From Planctomycetaceae bacterium (GTDB lineage Bacteria; Planctomycetota; Planctomycetia; Planctomycetales; Planctomycetaceae), in assembly GCA_041398785.1 (NCBI GenBank), contig JAWKUA010000040.1, positions 1 through 33,560 on the forward strand: a stretch of DNA of 33,560 nucleotides. The letters run 5' to 3'. Position numbers and translations under genes: made by a program. Below the pieces are notes generated by a model. It did not search any database. It worked only from the letters and a program-made list of their open reading frames with translations, and was not told the DNA's origin. Shown one piece after another: positions 1-7,732 of this stretch; the first letter of the stretch is position 1; the number at the start of each line of letters is the position of its first letter.

Positions 1-68
1 GCCGACACTCCAGCCTCAAATACCTCACCCCGGCTCAGTTCGAATCACTCACCAACCACCCGAAATAA
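1..68 (+). CDS. IS3-family transposase (OrfB), C-terminal fragment
   Basis: The reading frame is open from the left edge and stops with TAA at 66-68. It encodes RHSSLKYLTPAQFE followed by a short tail. The pattern HSSL-x-Y-x-TPA-x-F is the usual C-terminal end of the rve-type integrase domain of IS3-family OrfB transposases. Only about 21 residues are inside the window, so the catalytic DDE residues cannot be checked. The IS end should lie between 69 and roughly 103, immediately next to the Hsp70 stop codon (104-106, other strand). I infer that an IS3-type element inserted just downstream of the Hsp70 gene. I cannot say whether the element is intact. Confidence 0.72.
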   Translation, partial: RHSSLKYLTPAQFESLTNHPK

Positions 69-103
69 GAGAACAGGTTGTCCCTGAACCCTGCACCACC
101 TCA

Positions 104-1909
104 CTACGCACCGTCGTCCTTCTCTCTGACGTCGAATTCCAGTTTCCAGCGGCGGTCGGACTGTTTGTGGACGCACCAGAGTTCCAGAACGCCGAGTTCC
201 GTCACCTTTGAATGGAAATTCACCGGCACCCACGTTTCGTCCGTGTCGTCGTCTTTCGGGAGTTCCATTTCCAGGTTCACCGTTTCGACAAGTTCGTCGT
301 CGCTCCATGACGGCAGCAGCGTTCCCGGCTGATCTTCCGGGCGAACGGTGGAACCAAAGAAGCGGAACTTCGCCGGTTCGCCGACGATCAGGCCGATCTC
401 CGATGACGGCACGTCGACGGCGGTGCCTTCTTCCATACCCTGAGCCACCACGCAGAGTGCTCGCAGAGGCCGGGGTGCTCCGGGAATGGCCAGGCCGGCG
501 GTTTCGATGCCGACGTACCAGCTTCGAGCGGTGCCGCCGCGAATTCGCAGAGCACCGTTGGCTCGCGTCCAGCCGTAGAACGATGCTCCCAGCGACACCG
601 CGTTTTCGAGATCGTGACTTCCCGCAAGCAGAGCCGGTCGTTCGCTGGGTTTGAACCAGCTTCCCAGCACCTTCATTAACTGCTCACGCAGCACGTCGGC
701 TCGGAAGACGCCGCCGTTCAGCAGCACGTGAGTCGGCCGCACCGCACCGTCGTCGTCACCGTGACGAGCCAGAAACGCGGCAATGTGGCGAGTCACGCCG
801 GTGTCGGCTTCGTACGGCAGGCCGATTTCCTGAAAGCCGGTCAGCATGGCTCGCTGAGGCTTCTCGTCGGGTTTGCATTTCGGGAAGAAGCCGTCGGTCA
901 GCAGCTTCGATGCGATGTCGCGAGTCAGTTCAACGCTGATCGTTCCGCCGACCAGCTTGCTGCCTCGCCCGAGTACCGAGACCGTGTGAGTTTCCGGACC
1001 GTCTTCCGCCAGTAGCTTTTCCTTCGCCGCTCGGCACGAATGCCACAGCGACACCGACTGCCACGGGTCAAGCGTGACTCCCTGCTTTTCAAACAGTTGC
1101 GACGCCTTGTAAGCCAGAGCCAGGTCCATGTTGTCGCCGCCGACCAGCAGGTGATCGCCGACGGCTTTGCGACGAAGGTTGAGGTCACCGTCTTCGTCGA
1201 CGACGTCCACCAGAGTCAGGTCGGTGGTTCCTCCGCCGACATCGACGACCAGTAGCGTCTCTCCGGCTTCCAGAGTCTTCCGCCAGCCGTCGCCCATCTG
1301 CTGTAGCCAGGCGTAGACGGCCGCCTGCGGTTCTTCGAGCAGGACCAGATCGTCCGGAAGTCCGGCCTTCAGCGCAGCTTCGCGAGTCAGTTCGCGCGCG
1401 GCGGGATCAAAGCTGGCGGGAACAGTGAGAACGACGTGCTGCTGAGCGATCGGCGAATCGGGGAACTCGGCGTCCCACGCTTCGACAAGATGTTCCAGGT
1501 ATCGCTGGGACGCGTCGACGGGAGAGATCTTCGGCAGTTCTTCGGGAGCCTGCCACGGCAGAATTCGCGCGTGGCGATCGACCTTGCCGTGACACAGCCA
1601 GCTTTTGGCGGCTCCGACAGTGCGATCGGGGTTGTCGGCCGACTGCCGGCGAGCGAATTCCCCGACGGCATAGTCGGCACCGGCGACCCACGGCAGGTCA
1701 CACGCTCCGGCCTGAGCTTCCGCGTCGGTTGCCAGGTAGGTGAACGAAGGCAGTGCCGGGCGAGCTTCGACGGTGGCGCGGTCCACCAACTGCGGCACCG
1801 GCAGCACCTGAGCGGCTGGAGCGTCTTCGTCGAGCTTCACGAAGGAAATCACGCTGTTGGTTGTGCCGAGGTCGATACCCACGGCGTATTGAGCGTTCGC
1901 GTCTGTCAT
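104..1909 (-). CDS. Hsp70-family (DnaK-like) ATPase
   Basis: 601 residues, ATG start at 1909 preceded by AGGA four bases upstream. The N-terminal phosphate-1 motif GIDLGTTNSV lies at residues 11-20 and the phosphate-2 motif VDVGGGTTD near 222-230, so the actin-like nucleotide-binding domain is present. The second half diverges from canonical DnaK and has no recognisable EEVD-type tail. This fits the Hsp70-family proteins common in Planctomycetota rather than the housekeeping DnaK. No DnaJ or GrpE gene is adjacent. The likely role is cytoplasmic ATP-dependent protein folding or assembly, with an unknown client. The gene is divergent from the hypothetical protein starting at 2194, and an IS3-type transposase end abuts its 3' side, so a former downstream partner may have been separated from it. 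Confidence 0.93.
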   Translation of the reverse strand: MTDANAQYAVGIDLGTTNSVISFVKLDEDAPAAQVLPVPQLVDRATVEARPALPSFTYLATDAEAQAGACDLPWVAGADYAVGEFARRQSADNPDRTVGAAKSWLCHGKVDRHARILPWQAPEELPKISPVDASQRYLEHLVEAWDAEFPDSPIAQQHVVLTVPASFDPAARELTREAALKAGLPDDLVLLEEPQAAVYAWLQQMGDGWRKTLEAGETLLVVDVGGGTTDLTLVDVVDEDGDLNLRRKAVGDHLLVGGDNMDLALAYKASQLFEKQGVTLDPWQSVSLWHSCRAAKEKLLAEDGPETHTVSVLGRGSKLVGGTISVELTRDIASKLLTDGFFPKCKPDEKPQRAMLTGFQEIGLPYEADTGVTRHIAAFLARHGDDDGAVRPTHVLLNGGVFRADVLREQLMKVLGSWFKPSERPALLAGSHDLENAVSLGASFYGWTRANGALRIRGGTARSWYVGIETAGLAIPGAPRPLRALCVVAQGMEEGTAVDVPSSEIGLIVGEPAKFRFFGSTVRPEDQPGTLLPSWSDDELVETVNLEMELPKDDDTDETWVPVNFHSKVTELGVLELWCVHKQSDRRWKLEFDVREKDDGA

Positions 1910-2193
1910 GGAATCCTGCAGGCGTTCTGCGAGGTGCGGTGTGGAATGTCCGAAGTAATACCGCAGTGGCGAAAGGCTGGCAAATCGCGGAGTTTCGATT
2001 CCCGCAGCCGCGTCTGATGGCGGCAGGTTCTACCGGCATGCGGGAAGCCACGGGCGGCGGACCCCGCGAGCGGGCTGAAAATTCGGGTTTCCAGGCAACT
2101 CCTGCGGCGAAACAATGAGAATGAAGGTCTGGCGCTGTGCCGTGCGCGTTTGAAAGTCCCTCACATCGGTGCCGACGACACAAGGATACAACA

Positions 2194-3285
2194 ATGGCTG
2201 ATGGAAAGTGTGGCTCTGTGCTGGATGCGGCTCAGGAATCGCTGGTGCTGGCTTTGCAGGTGGCGGAAAAGACGCTGCTGGAATCGCCGGAGACTATTCA
2301 GCGAATCCTGAACGATCCCAAAGTCAAGACGGCCATCGAAGAAGCGGCTACGAAGCAGGCGAAGGAACTGATCGATCAACAGCGCAAGGGCAAAGCCGTC
2401 AGCAGCGAAGACGTTCGAGCCAAAGCGGCAGCGCTGGGAAAAGCGGTGTCCGCGCCGGCCAAAACGGTCGCTCTCCAGGAACTGGAAAAGACGGCCAAAG
2501 GAACGGCGGCGTACCGGAAGCTGGAACAGAGTCTGAAGGAACTCGAATGCGCTTGGAAACAGTCTCCCGTCGGCATCTGGGTCGATAAGCATAAGGGGCT
2601 GCTGTACATCGTCGGAGCCGGTCTGGCGCTGGAAAGTGCCATCGTGATGTATCACTTCAAAGCCGGTGATGAAGTCACGGAACCGCTGCTGAAGCTGACT
2701 CAGGGACTGGTCAAGTTCAAGGTGCTGGGCAACGTGGAAATCGCCGCGAAGGAAATCAAGTTCGTCCCGTCCAAGCGAGAAGTCGGCGCGACGATGCTGA
2801 CCACAGCCACCTGGGAAAAGGTGAAGGTCAAGTTTGAAGCGGGCATTACGTTTCAGGACGCCAGCGTCGCTCAGGCCAGTGTGCGGGGCGATGTCGAAGT
2901 CAAAGTGATCAAGGGGCTGGACTTCAACGCTCACGGAGCCTATTCGTGGAACGCCCCCAGTCCGGACGCCCCGTGGCAGAATCAGCACCGCTTCGATCTG
3001 GGCCTGGGGATTTCGTATAAGAAGGCGTTCGGTGTCAGTCGCCTGACACTGCAGACGATGATGTTCGCCACACAGGATGCCGAAACCACGAAATACGGCG
3101 GCAAGGGAAGCCTGGATCTGAAGCTGACCGAATACGCCCGGCCAGGAGGCTATAAGGCATCGGTGGACCTGAACCTGAACGTCGGCGCGAATGAGATGAT
3201 CAAGCGGCTGCCACCGGGTTCCGGCGCGGACCAGACTCGTTCCAGCGAATTCACATCGGGTCTTGGCATCACCGCCCACTTTTAG
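2194..3285 (+). CDS. Unrecognised protein with helical N-terminus and beta-rich, aromatic-ending C-terminus
   Basis: 363 residues from the ATG at 2194, chosen over an in-frame ATG at 2137 because AAGGA lies seven bases upstream. I do not recognise a family. Residues 1 to about 130 are charged and helical with many Ala, Lys, Glu and Gln and could form coiled coils. A hydrophobic stretch follows near residues 135-155 (LLYIVGAGLALESAIVMY). The remainder alternates polar and hydrophobic residues like amphipathic beta strands, with Gly/Asn/Asp turns, and the last residue is Phe in LGITAHF. A terminal aromatic residue on an alternating strand is typical of outer-membrane beta-barrels. However, no signal peptide is visible at the N-terminus, so export by the standard route is doubtful. 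It is convergent with the regulator gene that ends at 3391. Confidence 0.8.
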   Translation: MADGKCGSVLDAAQESLVLALQVAEKTLLESPETIQRILNDPKVKTAIEEAATKQAKELIDQQRKGKAVSSEDVRAKAAALGKAVSAPAKTVALQELEKTAKGTAAYRKLEQSLKELECAWKQSPVGIWVDKHKGLLYIVGAGLALESAIVMYHFKAGDEVTEPLLKLTQGLVKFKVLGNVEIAAKEIKFVPSKREVGATMLTTATWEKVKVKFEAGITFQDASVAQASVRGDVEVKVIKGLDFNAHGAYSWNAPSPDAPWQNQHRFDLGLGISYKKAFGVSRLTLQTMMFATQDAETTKYGGKGSLDLKLTEYARPGGYKASVDLNLNVGANEMIKRLPPGSGADQTRSSEFTSGLGITAHF

Positions 3286-3390
3286 CGACCGAACCGCAAC
3301 CATTGCGCGTCCAGGGCGAGTGACCGGCGCAACGATGCTTATCCGAAAGACGGCGCGTGCCGTCGGTACTGTCGCGGCGCCAATGGTGGC

Positions 3391-4353
3391 TTATTCCGCC
3401 GGCGCCGTGTTCAATTCCGGGTTCGAGCGACACCGTTCGGAAGCGGTGGATCGCAGCGTCTTGGTCAGCGTGATCTGGTTGCCGGTGTCGTTGAAGGAAA
3501 CGTCATCGACTTCGCCGCAAATCACGTGAAGTCCGCTGGTCGTCGCGGGGTCGGACTGTCGTACTCGGGCAATAACTTCGGAGGCATTGAACCCCCGGCC
3601 TTCATCAGCGATCCGAAACCGCAACTCTCCGGGCTCCAGGTGCATTTCCAGTTCAATCTGCCGTCCCGCGAACCGGGAATCTCGTGAGCGGCTCAGGGCC
3701 TGCTCCACAAAATCATCCGCCGAACGGTTCCGCTGGTTGTTGTCGATTTCCAGATTGCCGTGAAAGTAGGCGTTCAGCAGTGCCTCGCGGACCGCGGCCG
3801 TGAGGCTGGCGACAGTGTCCGCGCGAAGCCGGTGGAGGCTGTGCAGTCGCGTTCGCACCAGATGCACCAGCGATCGAATCTGTTCCAGGTCATTGTCGAT
3901 GGAAAACAGCGAACGATTCCGGATCACGTGGCGCAGCACGTCGCGGGCTTTCGACGAATCCTGTCCGGCCTTCAGGATGTCTTCCAGAGCCGGCACCAGA
4001 TCTTCCGAAAGCCGGCGCTTCGGAACGTAGTTCACAGCTCCCAGTTCCATGCTTTGCGCGGCAATCTGATCGCTGCCCTGCGACGTCACCAGCACCACGG
4101 GAATCGTCGGGTAGCGTTCCATGACGGCCTGCAGAAACTGGCGACCGTCCATTTCCGGCATCACCAGATCGGTGACAACAACGTCAATCTCGCGGTTGCC
4201 CAGTTCATTCAGGCCATCCGACGCGCTGGGTACATCGACGATTTCCCATTCCGGCCGCTGCTTTCGCAGAAGTCCGACTCCGCGAGTCCGATCAGTGGCC
4301 GAATCATCGACGAACAGAATCACGACTTCCCTTGCAGTGCCGGATTGCGTCAT
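3391..4353 (-). CDS. Response regulator fused to a HATPase_c (RsbW-like) domain
   Basis: 320 residues from the ATG at 4353, which has AGGAG nine bases upstream. A TTG three codons earlier would sit directly on that site and is less likely. The receiver domain occupies about residues 10-125: acidic pair D16/D17, phosphoacceptor D62 in VVVTD, T90 and K112 in NYVPK. A linker of about 50 residues leads to a GHKL ATPase domain with the N-box EALLNAYFHGN (E190, N194) and the G1-type DEGRGF (D250). There is no dimerisation/phosphoacceptor histidine helix of ordinary sensor kinases. The ATPase part resembles anti-sigma serine kinases of the RsbW/SpoIIAB type. The likely role is phosphorylation-controlled anti-sigma or partner-switching output. 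No sigma factor or anti-anti-sigma gene is adjacent, so the target is unknown. Confidence 0.9.
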   Translation of the reverse strand: MTQSGTAREVVILFVDDSATDRTRGVGLLRKQRPEWEIVDVPSASDGLNELGNREIDVVVTDLVMPEMDGRQFLQAVMERYPTIPVVLVTSQGSDQIAAQSMELGAVNYVPKRRLSEDLVPALEDILKAGQDSSKARDVLRHVIRNRSLFSIDNDLEQIRSLVHLVRTRLHSLHRLRADTVASLTAAVREALLNAYFHGNLEIDNNQRNRSADDFVEQALSRSRDSRFAGRQIELEMHLEPGELRFRIADEGRGFNASEVIARVRQSDPATTSGLHVICGEVDDVSFNDTGNQITLTKTLRSTASERCRSNPELNTAPAE

Positions 4354-4534
4354 CAATGCCAACTCCTGAACCTGCGAGTTGCCGGATTATCAGATTCACA
4401 CCGTACCAACTCCGGATTCCGACGAAAAGCCGGCGGCGACCCGGAGCTCTGAAACGCCCACGCGGAAGCAACCACGCCAGCGACCGCCGTCGCAGGCGGA
4501 TTCCAATTCCGTGATTGTCAACAGGAGCCCGGAC

Positions 4535-4651
4535 AGGCGCGCGGCAGATGAACTGCTACCTGCCCGCAAGCCGCACAGCGCTAACTGCGGTTGTGTTCGC
4601 AGAGAACCGGGGATAGCGGCTGGCGGGTAGATTCTCATCTGCCGCGCGCCT
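4535..4651. mobile_element. 117-bp palindromic MITE, ISAzo13-type ends (copy 1)
   Basis: Both ends begin AGGCGCGCGGCAGATGA when read inward (left from 4535, right as the reverse complement ending at 4651). The similarity continues after a short mismatch into CTACC and GCC. The right end is followed by TA. The outer sequence matches the terminal repeats of the ISAzo13-like element at 23081-24439 (AGGCGTGCG followed by CAG and TGAGAAT). There is no coding capacity. It lies in the 416-bp divergent region between the regulator (start 4353) and the beta-propeller gene (start 4770). The rest of that region shows nothing else that I can identify. Confidence 0.8.
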
Positions 4652-4769
4652 AAGCCGTCCCTTGCGTGCGCACGCACAGACACTGACCTGACACTGCTGC
4701 GAACGGCTGCTAGACTTCCCGCGCCGAGTCCTGCGTCGATTGATTTTCCTGTTGTTTGTAAGGTGAAAG

Positions 4770-6002
4770 ATGAAGGTTCTGTCGCTGGTTTCCGTATTGG
4801 TTTTGCTAACCGGATCGCTGTGCCACGCGGCCGACTGGCCAACGTGGCGGGGCCCGCATCGCGACGACGTGTCCGGCGAAACGGGACTGCTGAAGTCCTG
4901 GCCGGAAGGCGGCCCGAAGAAACTGTGGACGTCCACAGAAGCCGGAATCGGGTACTCCGGCGTTGCTGTCGTCGACGGCACGCTGTTCACGATGGGTGCC
5001 GACGGCGACACCGAATATCTGATCGCGTTGAAGGCCGACGACGGAACAAAGTTGTGGCGGACTCCCGTCGGTCCTCGGCTGGACAACAACTGGGGCGACG
5101 GACCGCGCGGAACTCCGGCCGTCGCGAACGGACTGGTCGTCGGTCTTGGCGGCAGAGGCGGACTGGTCTGCGCGTCCGCGGCTGACGGTTCCGTGAACTG
5201 GTCCGTTGAATTGACGGAACTCGGCGGCAGCGTTCCCGGCTGGGGTTATACGGAATCCCCGCTGATCGATGCCGGGCGAGTCGTTTGTACTCCCGGCGGC
5301 GGTCAGGGCACCGTGGCTGCTTTCGATCTGAAATCAGGCGAGAAGCTCTGGCAGTCAGACGGCGTGAAAGTGGGGGCCCACTATTCGTCAATCGTTCCGG
5401 TCAATCACTATGGCCGACGGGAATACATTCAGCTTACGGAAAAGAAGATCTTCGGTCTGGCGGCCGACGACGGCCAACTGCTGTGGGAACATGATTTCCC
5501 CGGCAGCACGGCCGTGATCCCCACACCGATCTACAAGAATGGTTTCGTCTATGCCACAGCCGGCTACGGCGCGGGATGTCTGCTGCTGAACATCAGTCCG
5601 CAGAACCAAATTGAACCGATCTACGAAAACAAGGTCATGAAGAATCATCACGGCGGTGTCGTGCTGATCGACGGACATATCTACGGATACAGCGATGGTC
5701 CCGGCTGGATGTGCCAGCAGTTCGACTCGGGCGAAATGGTCTGGAACGAACGAAGTGCGCTGGGCAAGGGATCGGTGACTTTCGCCGACGGCCGATTGTA
5801 TTGTCTGAGCGAAGACGGCGGAACCTGCGTACTGGCCGAAGCCAGCCCCGATGGCTGGAAGGAACACGGCCGCTTTGACCTGGAACCGAAATCCGAACAG
5901 CGAGCCGACGCGGGCCGCGTCTGGACTCATCCCGTCGTCGCCAACGGTCGCTTGTATCTGCGAGACCAGGAAATCCTGTGCTGCTACGACATCAGTGAGT
6001 AA
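4770..6002 (+). CDS. Secreted PQQ-like beta-propeller protein
   Basis: 410 residues. The N-terminus MKVLSLVSVLVLLTGSLCHA is a clear Sec signal peptide with predicted cleavage after CHA. The mature protein starts ADWPTWRGPHRDDVSGE, a motif I associate with planctomycete PQQ-binding-like proteins. Several blades repeat the pattern x-ALKADDGTKLW, ASAADGSVNW, AFDLKSGEKLW and GLAADDGQLLW, that is, the quinoprotein/BamB-type repeat ending in a Trp docking motif. No calcium- or PQQ-ligand set typical of true alcohol dehydrogenases can be assigned by eye. The role is therefore probably structural or carbohydrate/protein-binding in the periplasm rather than proven dehydrogenase activity. It is monocistronic and followed 44 bases later by a MITE. 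Confidence 0.92.
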   Translation: MKVLSLVSVLVLLTGSLCHAADWPTWRGPHRDDVSGETGLLKSWPEGGPKKLWTSTEAGIGYSGVAVVDGTLFTMGADGDTEYLIALKADDGTKLWRTPVGPRLDNNWGDGPRGTPAVANGLVVGLGGRGGLVCASAADGSVNWSVELTELGGSVPGWGYTESPLIDAGRVVCTPGGGQGTVAAFDLKSGEKLWQSDGVKVGAHYSSIVPVNHYGRREYIQLTEKKIFGLAADDGQLLWEHDFPGSTAVIPTPIYKNGFVYATAGYGAGCLLLNISPQNQIEPIYENKVMKNHHGGVVLIDGHIYGYSDGPGWMCQQFDSGEMVWNERSALGKGSVTFADGRLYCLSEDGGTCVLAEASPDGWKEHGRFDLEPKSEQRADAGRVWTHPVVANGRLYLRDQEILCCYDISE

Positions 6003-6045
6003 ACGGTGCGCGCCTTCCGGATCCGGCAGTGCGAGTCGTTCGTTA

Positions 6046-6270
6046 GGCGATCCGCAGATGAGCAGTGACCAGTGCAGAGCGATAATTGCTTCACCCTCCC
6101 GTTTCAACGGGAGGGTCGCTGATCGAATGCCGTTCAGGCGTTCGATCGCGGGGAGGGCGACGCATGCGAAACTCACGCTGCGCTGACGCCCTCCCCTCGT
6201 TTGATCGCCTGAACGGCGATTAAACTCCGACCCGCGGTGCGAGGGTATTTTCTTATCTGCCGCACGCCTT
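6046..6270. mobile_element. 225-bp palindromic MITE, ISAzo13-type ends (copy 2)
   Basis: The left end reads TTAGGCGATCCGCAGATGAG. The right end, read inward, is TAAGGCGTGCGGCAGATAAG. The interior carries three strong hairpins. Stem 1 is 6093-6103 with 6106-6116 (11 bp, ACCCTCCCGTT arm). Stem 2 is 6121-6131 with 6137-6147 (11 bp including one wobble). Stem 3 is 6199-6209 with 6215-6225 (11 bp including one wobble). The loops of stems 2 and 3 are GTTCA and TGAAC, which are exact complements. The interior is nearly the same as that of the element at 24440-24669 in opposite orientation. The right end runs into the stop codon of the minus-strand gene that ends at 6269. The whole gene-free stretch 6003-6268 is essentially this element. 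Confidence 0.87.
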
Positions 6271-7447
6271 ATCGCTGTGCAGCGACACCTTCTCGGATGC
6301 TCTCTTCCTTGACGGCGTCTGACAGGGCCTTGTTGGGAATCATGGGCGACACGGCGCTGGCCCACCAGTCCCACTTGACCGGCTTGCCTTCCATCATGTT
6401 GCCGACGGCCTTCATGGCCTGTTCGAAATTGTTGGCGACGACGGTTGACAGTTTTTCGGCCACCAATTCGACCTGCGCTTTTGACGGAGAGGCTGTTCTG
6501 TAGACCCGGCTGGCGACCTGCGGGGCGAATGCCTGCGCGATTTCGCCGATGGCGGCCGTTCCGCCCGCCAGAGCAATTTCGCCAAGCGCTTTTCTGTAGT
6601 CTTCCGGTGTCAGTTTTTCGCCGCCAAGATGACGGGCCAGCAGTGTCCCGCCTTCTTCGCCGAACTTCGACGACATCGCCATTCCCACCGCCGCCATCCC
6701 GCCTCCTGCGGCAGCCGTCACCGGCATGGTGACGATGATCGAACCCCACTTGATGTAGGCAATCGCCGCCTTGCCGCCCTTCTGCATGGCCGAACGATGC
6801 CGCTCAATCGCATCCAGTGCCAGATTCACCTTGTCAGCAGCGCGTACCAGATTGCGATGCGTTTCGCGGAAGTTGCCAGTGGTCTTGTCGATCGCCAAAG
6901 CGCTTCGTGCGGCGGCAAGATCTGCTTCGATGGATGGAATCGTGTTGTTTTTCAGATCCCAGGGAATGTGTCGTTCCAGCAGCACGAAGTTTTCGGAGAG
7001 TCCCTTGCCGACTTCCCGCATCACGTCCTTGAATGTCGCTTCCGGCCAGCGAGTTTCTTCGTTGACATATCCTTTGATGCGAAACAGCTTCAGATCAACT
7101 TCCTGGATCCGCCCCTGGTACTGTTCAATCATCTGCTTCAGTATGGTCGGATCAACGCGTTTGCGCATCTCGCGGTACTTGCGAGCCTGCTCCTGTTCGT
7201 ACACCTCTTGACCGTTCACTCGCACGTGCAGTGGAGCCATGTCGACAGAGGTCCAGCGAACTCCGGTTAGCGCGAAGTACTTGTTCTGCCAGCCGGTGGT
7301 TGCGGCCTTCACAACTTTCAGGCGTTCCGTCAGTTCGGCGCGTCGCTGTGCGGGGAGGTGTTTCTGCATGAGTTCGCCGTCGATGCGTGTCATTTCGGCC
7401 ATGTTAAGCCTGATCTGATGCTCGACAATGCGTGCTGCCTGGACCAT
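6269..7447 (-). CDS. Unrecognised helical protein with glycine-rich hydrophobic core
   Basis: 392 residues from the ATG at 7447, which has GGAGA seven to eight bases upstream. The frame stays open further upstream but lacks such a site. I do not recognise a family. Residues 1 to about 240 are almost entirely helical and charged, with likely coiled coils. A glycine/alanine-rich hydrophobic region follows (AAIAYIKWGSIIVTMPVTAA, then GGGMAAVGMAM), like a membrane hairpin or glycine zipper. A second Ala/Gly-rich segment (ALAGGTAAIGEIAQAF) and a helical tail come after it. There is no signal peptide. Such layouts occur in pore-forming or injected effectors, but that is only an analogy. Its TAA stop lies in the terminal repeat of the MITE at 6046-6270. 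It is divergent from the dipeptidase at 7733. Confidence 0.8.
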   Translation of the reverse strand: MVQAARIVEHQIRLNMAEMTRIDGELMQKHLPAQRRAELTERLKVVKAATTGWQNKYFALTGVRWTSVDMAPLHVRVNGQEVYEQEQARKYREMRKRVDPTILKQMIEQYQGRIQEVDLKLFRIKGYVNEETRWPEATFKDVMREVGKGLSENFVLLERHIPWDLKNNTIPSIEADLAAARSALAIDKTTGNFRETHRNLVRAADKVNLALDAIERHRSAMQKGGKAAIAYIKWGSIIVTMPVTAAAGGGMAAVGMAMSSKFGEEGGTLLARHLGGEKLTPEDYRKALGEIALAGGTAAIGEIAQAFAPQVASRVYRTASPSKAQVELVAEKLSTVVANNFEQAMKAVGNMMEGKPVKWDWWASAVSPMIPNKALSDAVKEESIREGVAAQR

Positions 7448-7732
7448 GACCGGTCTCCGATTGCTGGTCGCTGAAAATCTGCGGAAGGCGAGCATACGTC
7501 GGCCGACCGATCGCAGCGTCGCTACTGCCGGATGCCGCAACGCGTCGTGTCCGAAACGTGATTTCGGCGGAATTCGGAAATTCGCGGGCTGAACCGCGAA
7601 CGACCGCGTCGGCTGCCTGGAGATTTGCTCCACCGGTTGCCAGGCTACGCCACTCGACACCGGCCCAGGCGACCGGTCCCGGCCGCTTCGCGCCGAACAC
7701 ACCACGGCACTCAACCAGAGATCCCCACGGTT

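Noticed and set aside
2161..3303. Long open frame antisense to the unknown protein at 2194
   Set aside because: The plus-strand frame has a good ribosome-binding site and protein-like composition. The antisense product is rich in Arg, His and Gln and looks like a high-GC shadow.
6093..6225. CRISPR-like repeats or a riboswitch in the hairpin-rich region
   Set aside because: There are no regular spacers. The stems belong to a mobile palindrome with matching ends and a second copy far away.
5388..6749. 453-codon minus-strand frame across the beta-propeller gene, MITE and next gene
   Set aside because: It is antisense to a clear gene, crosses the palindromic element, and its translation is Arg-rich without motifs.
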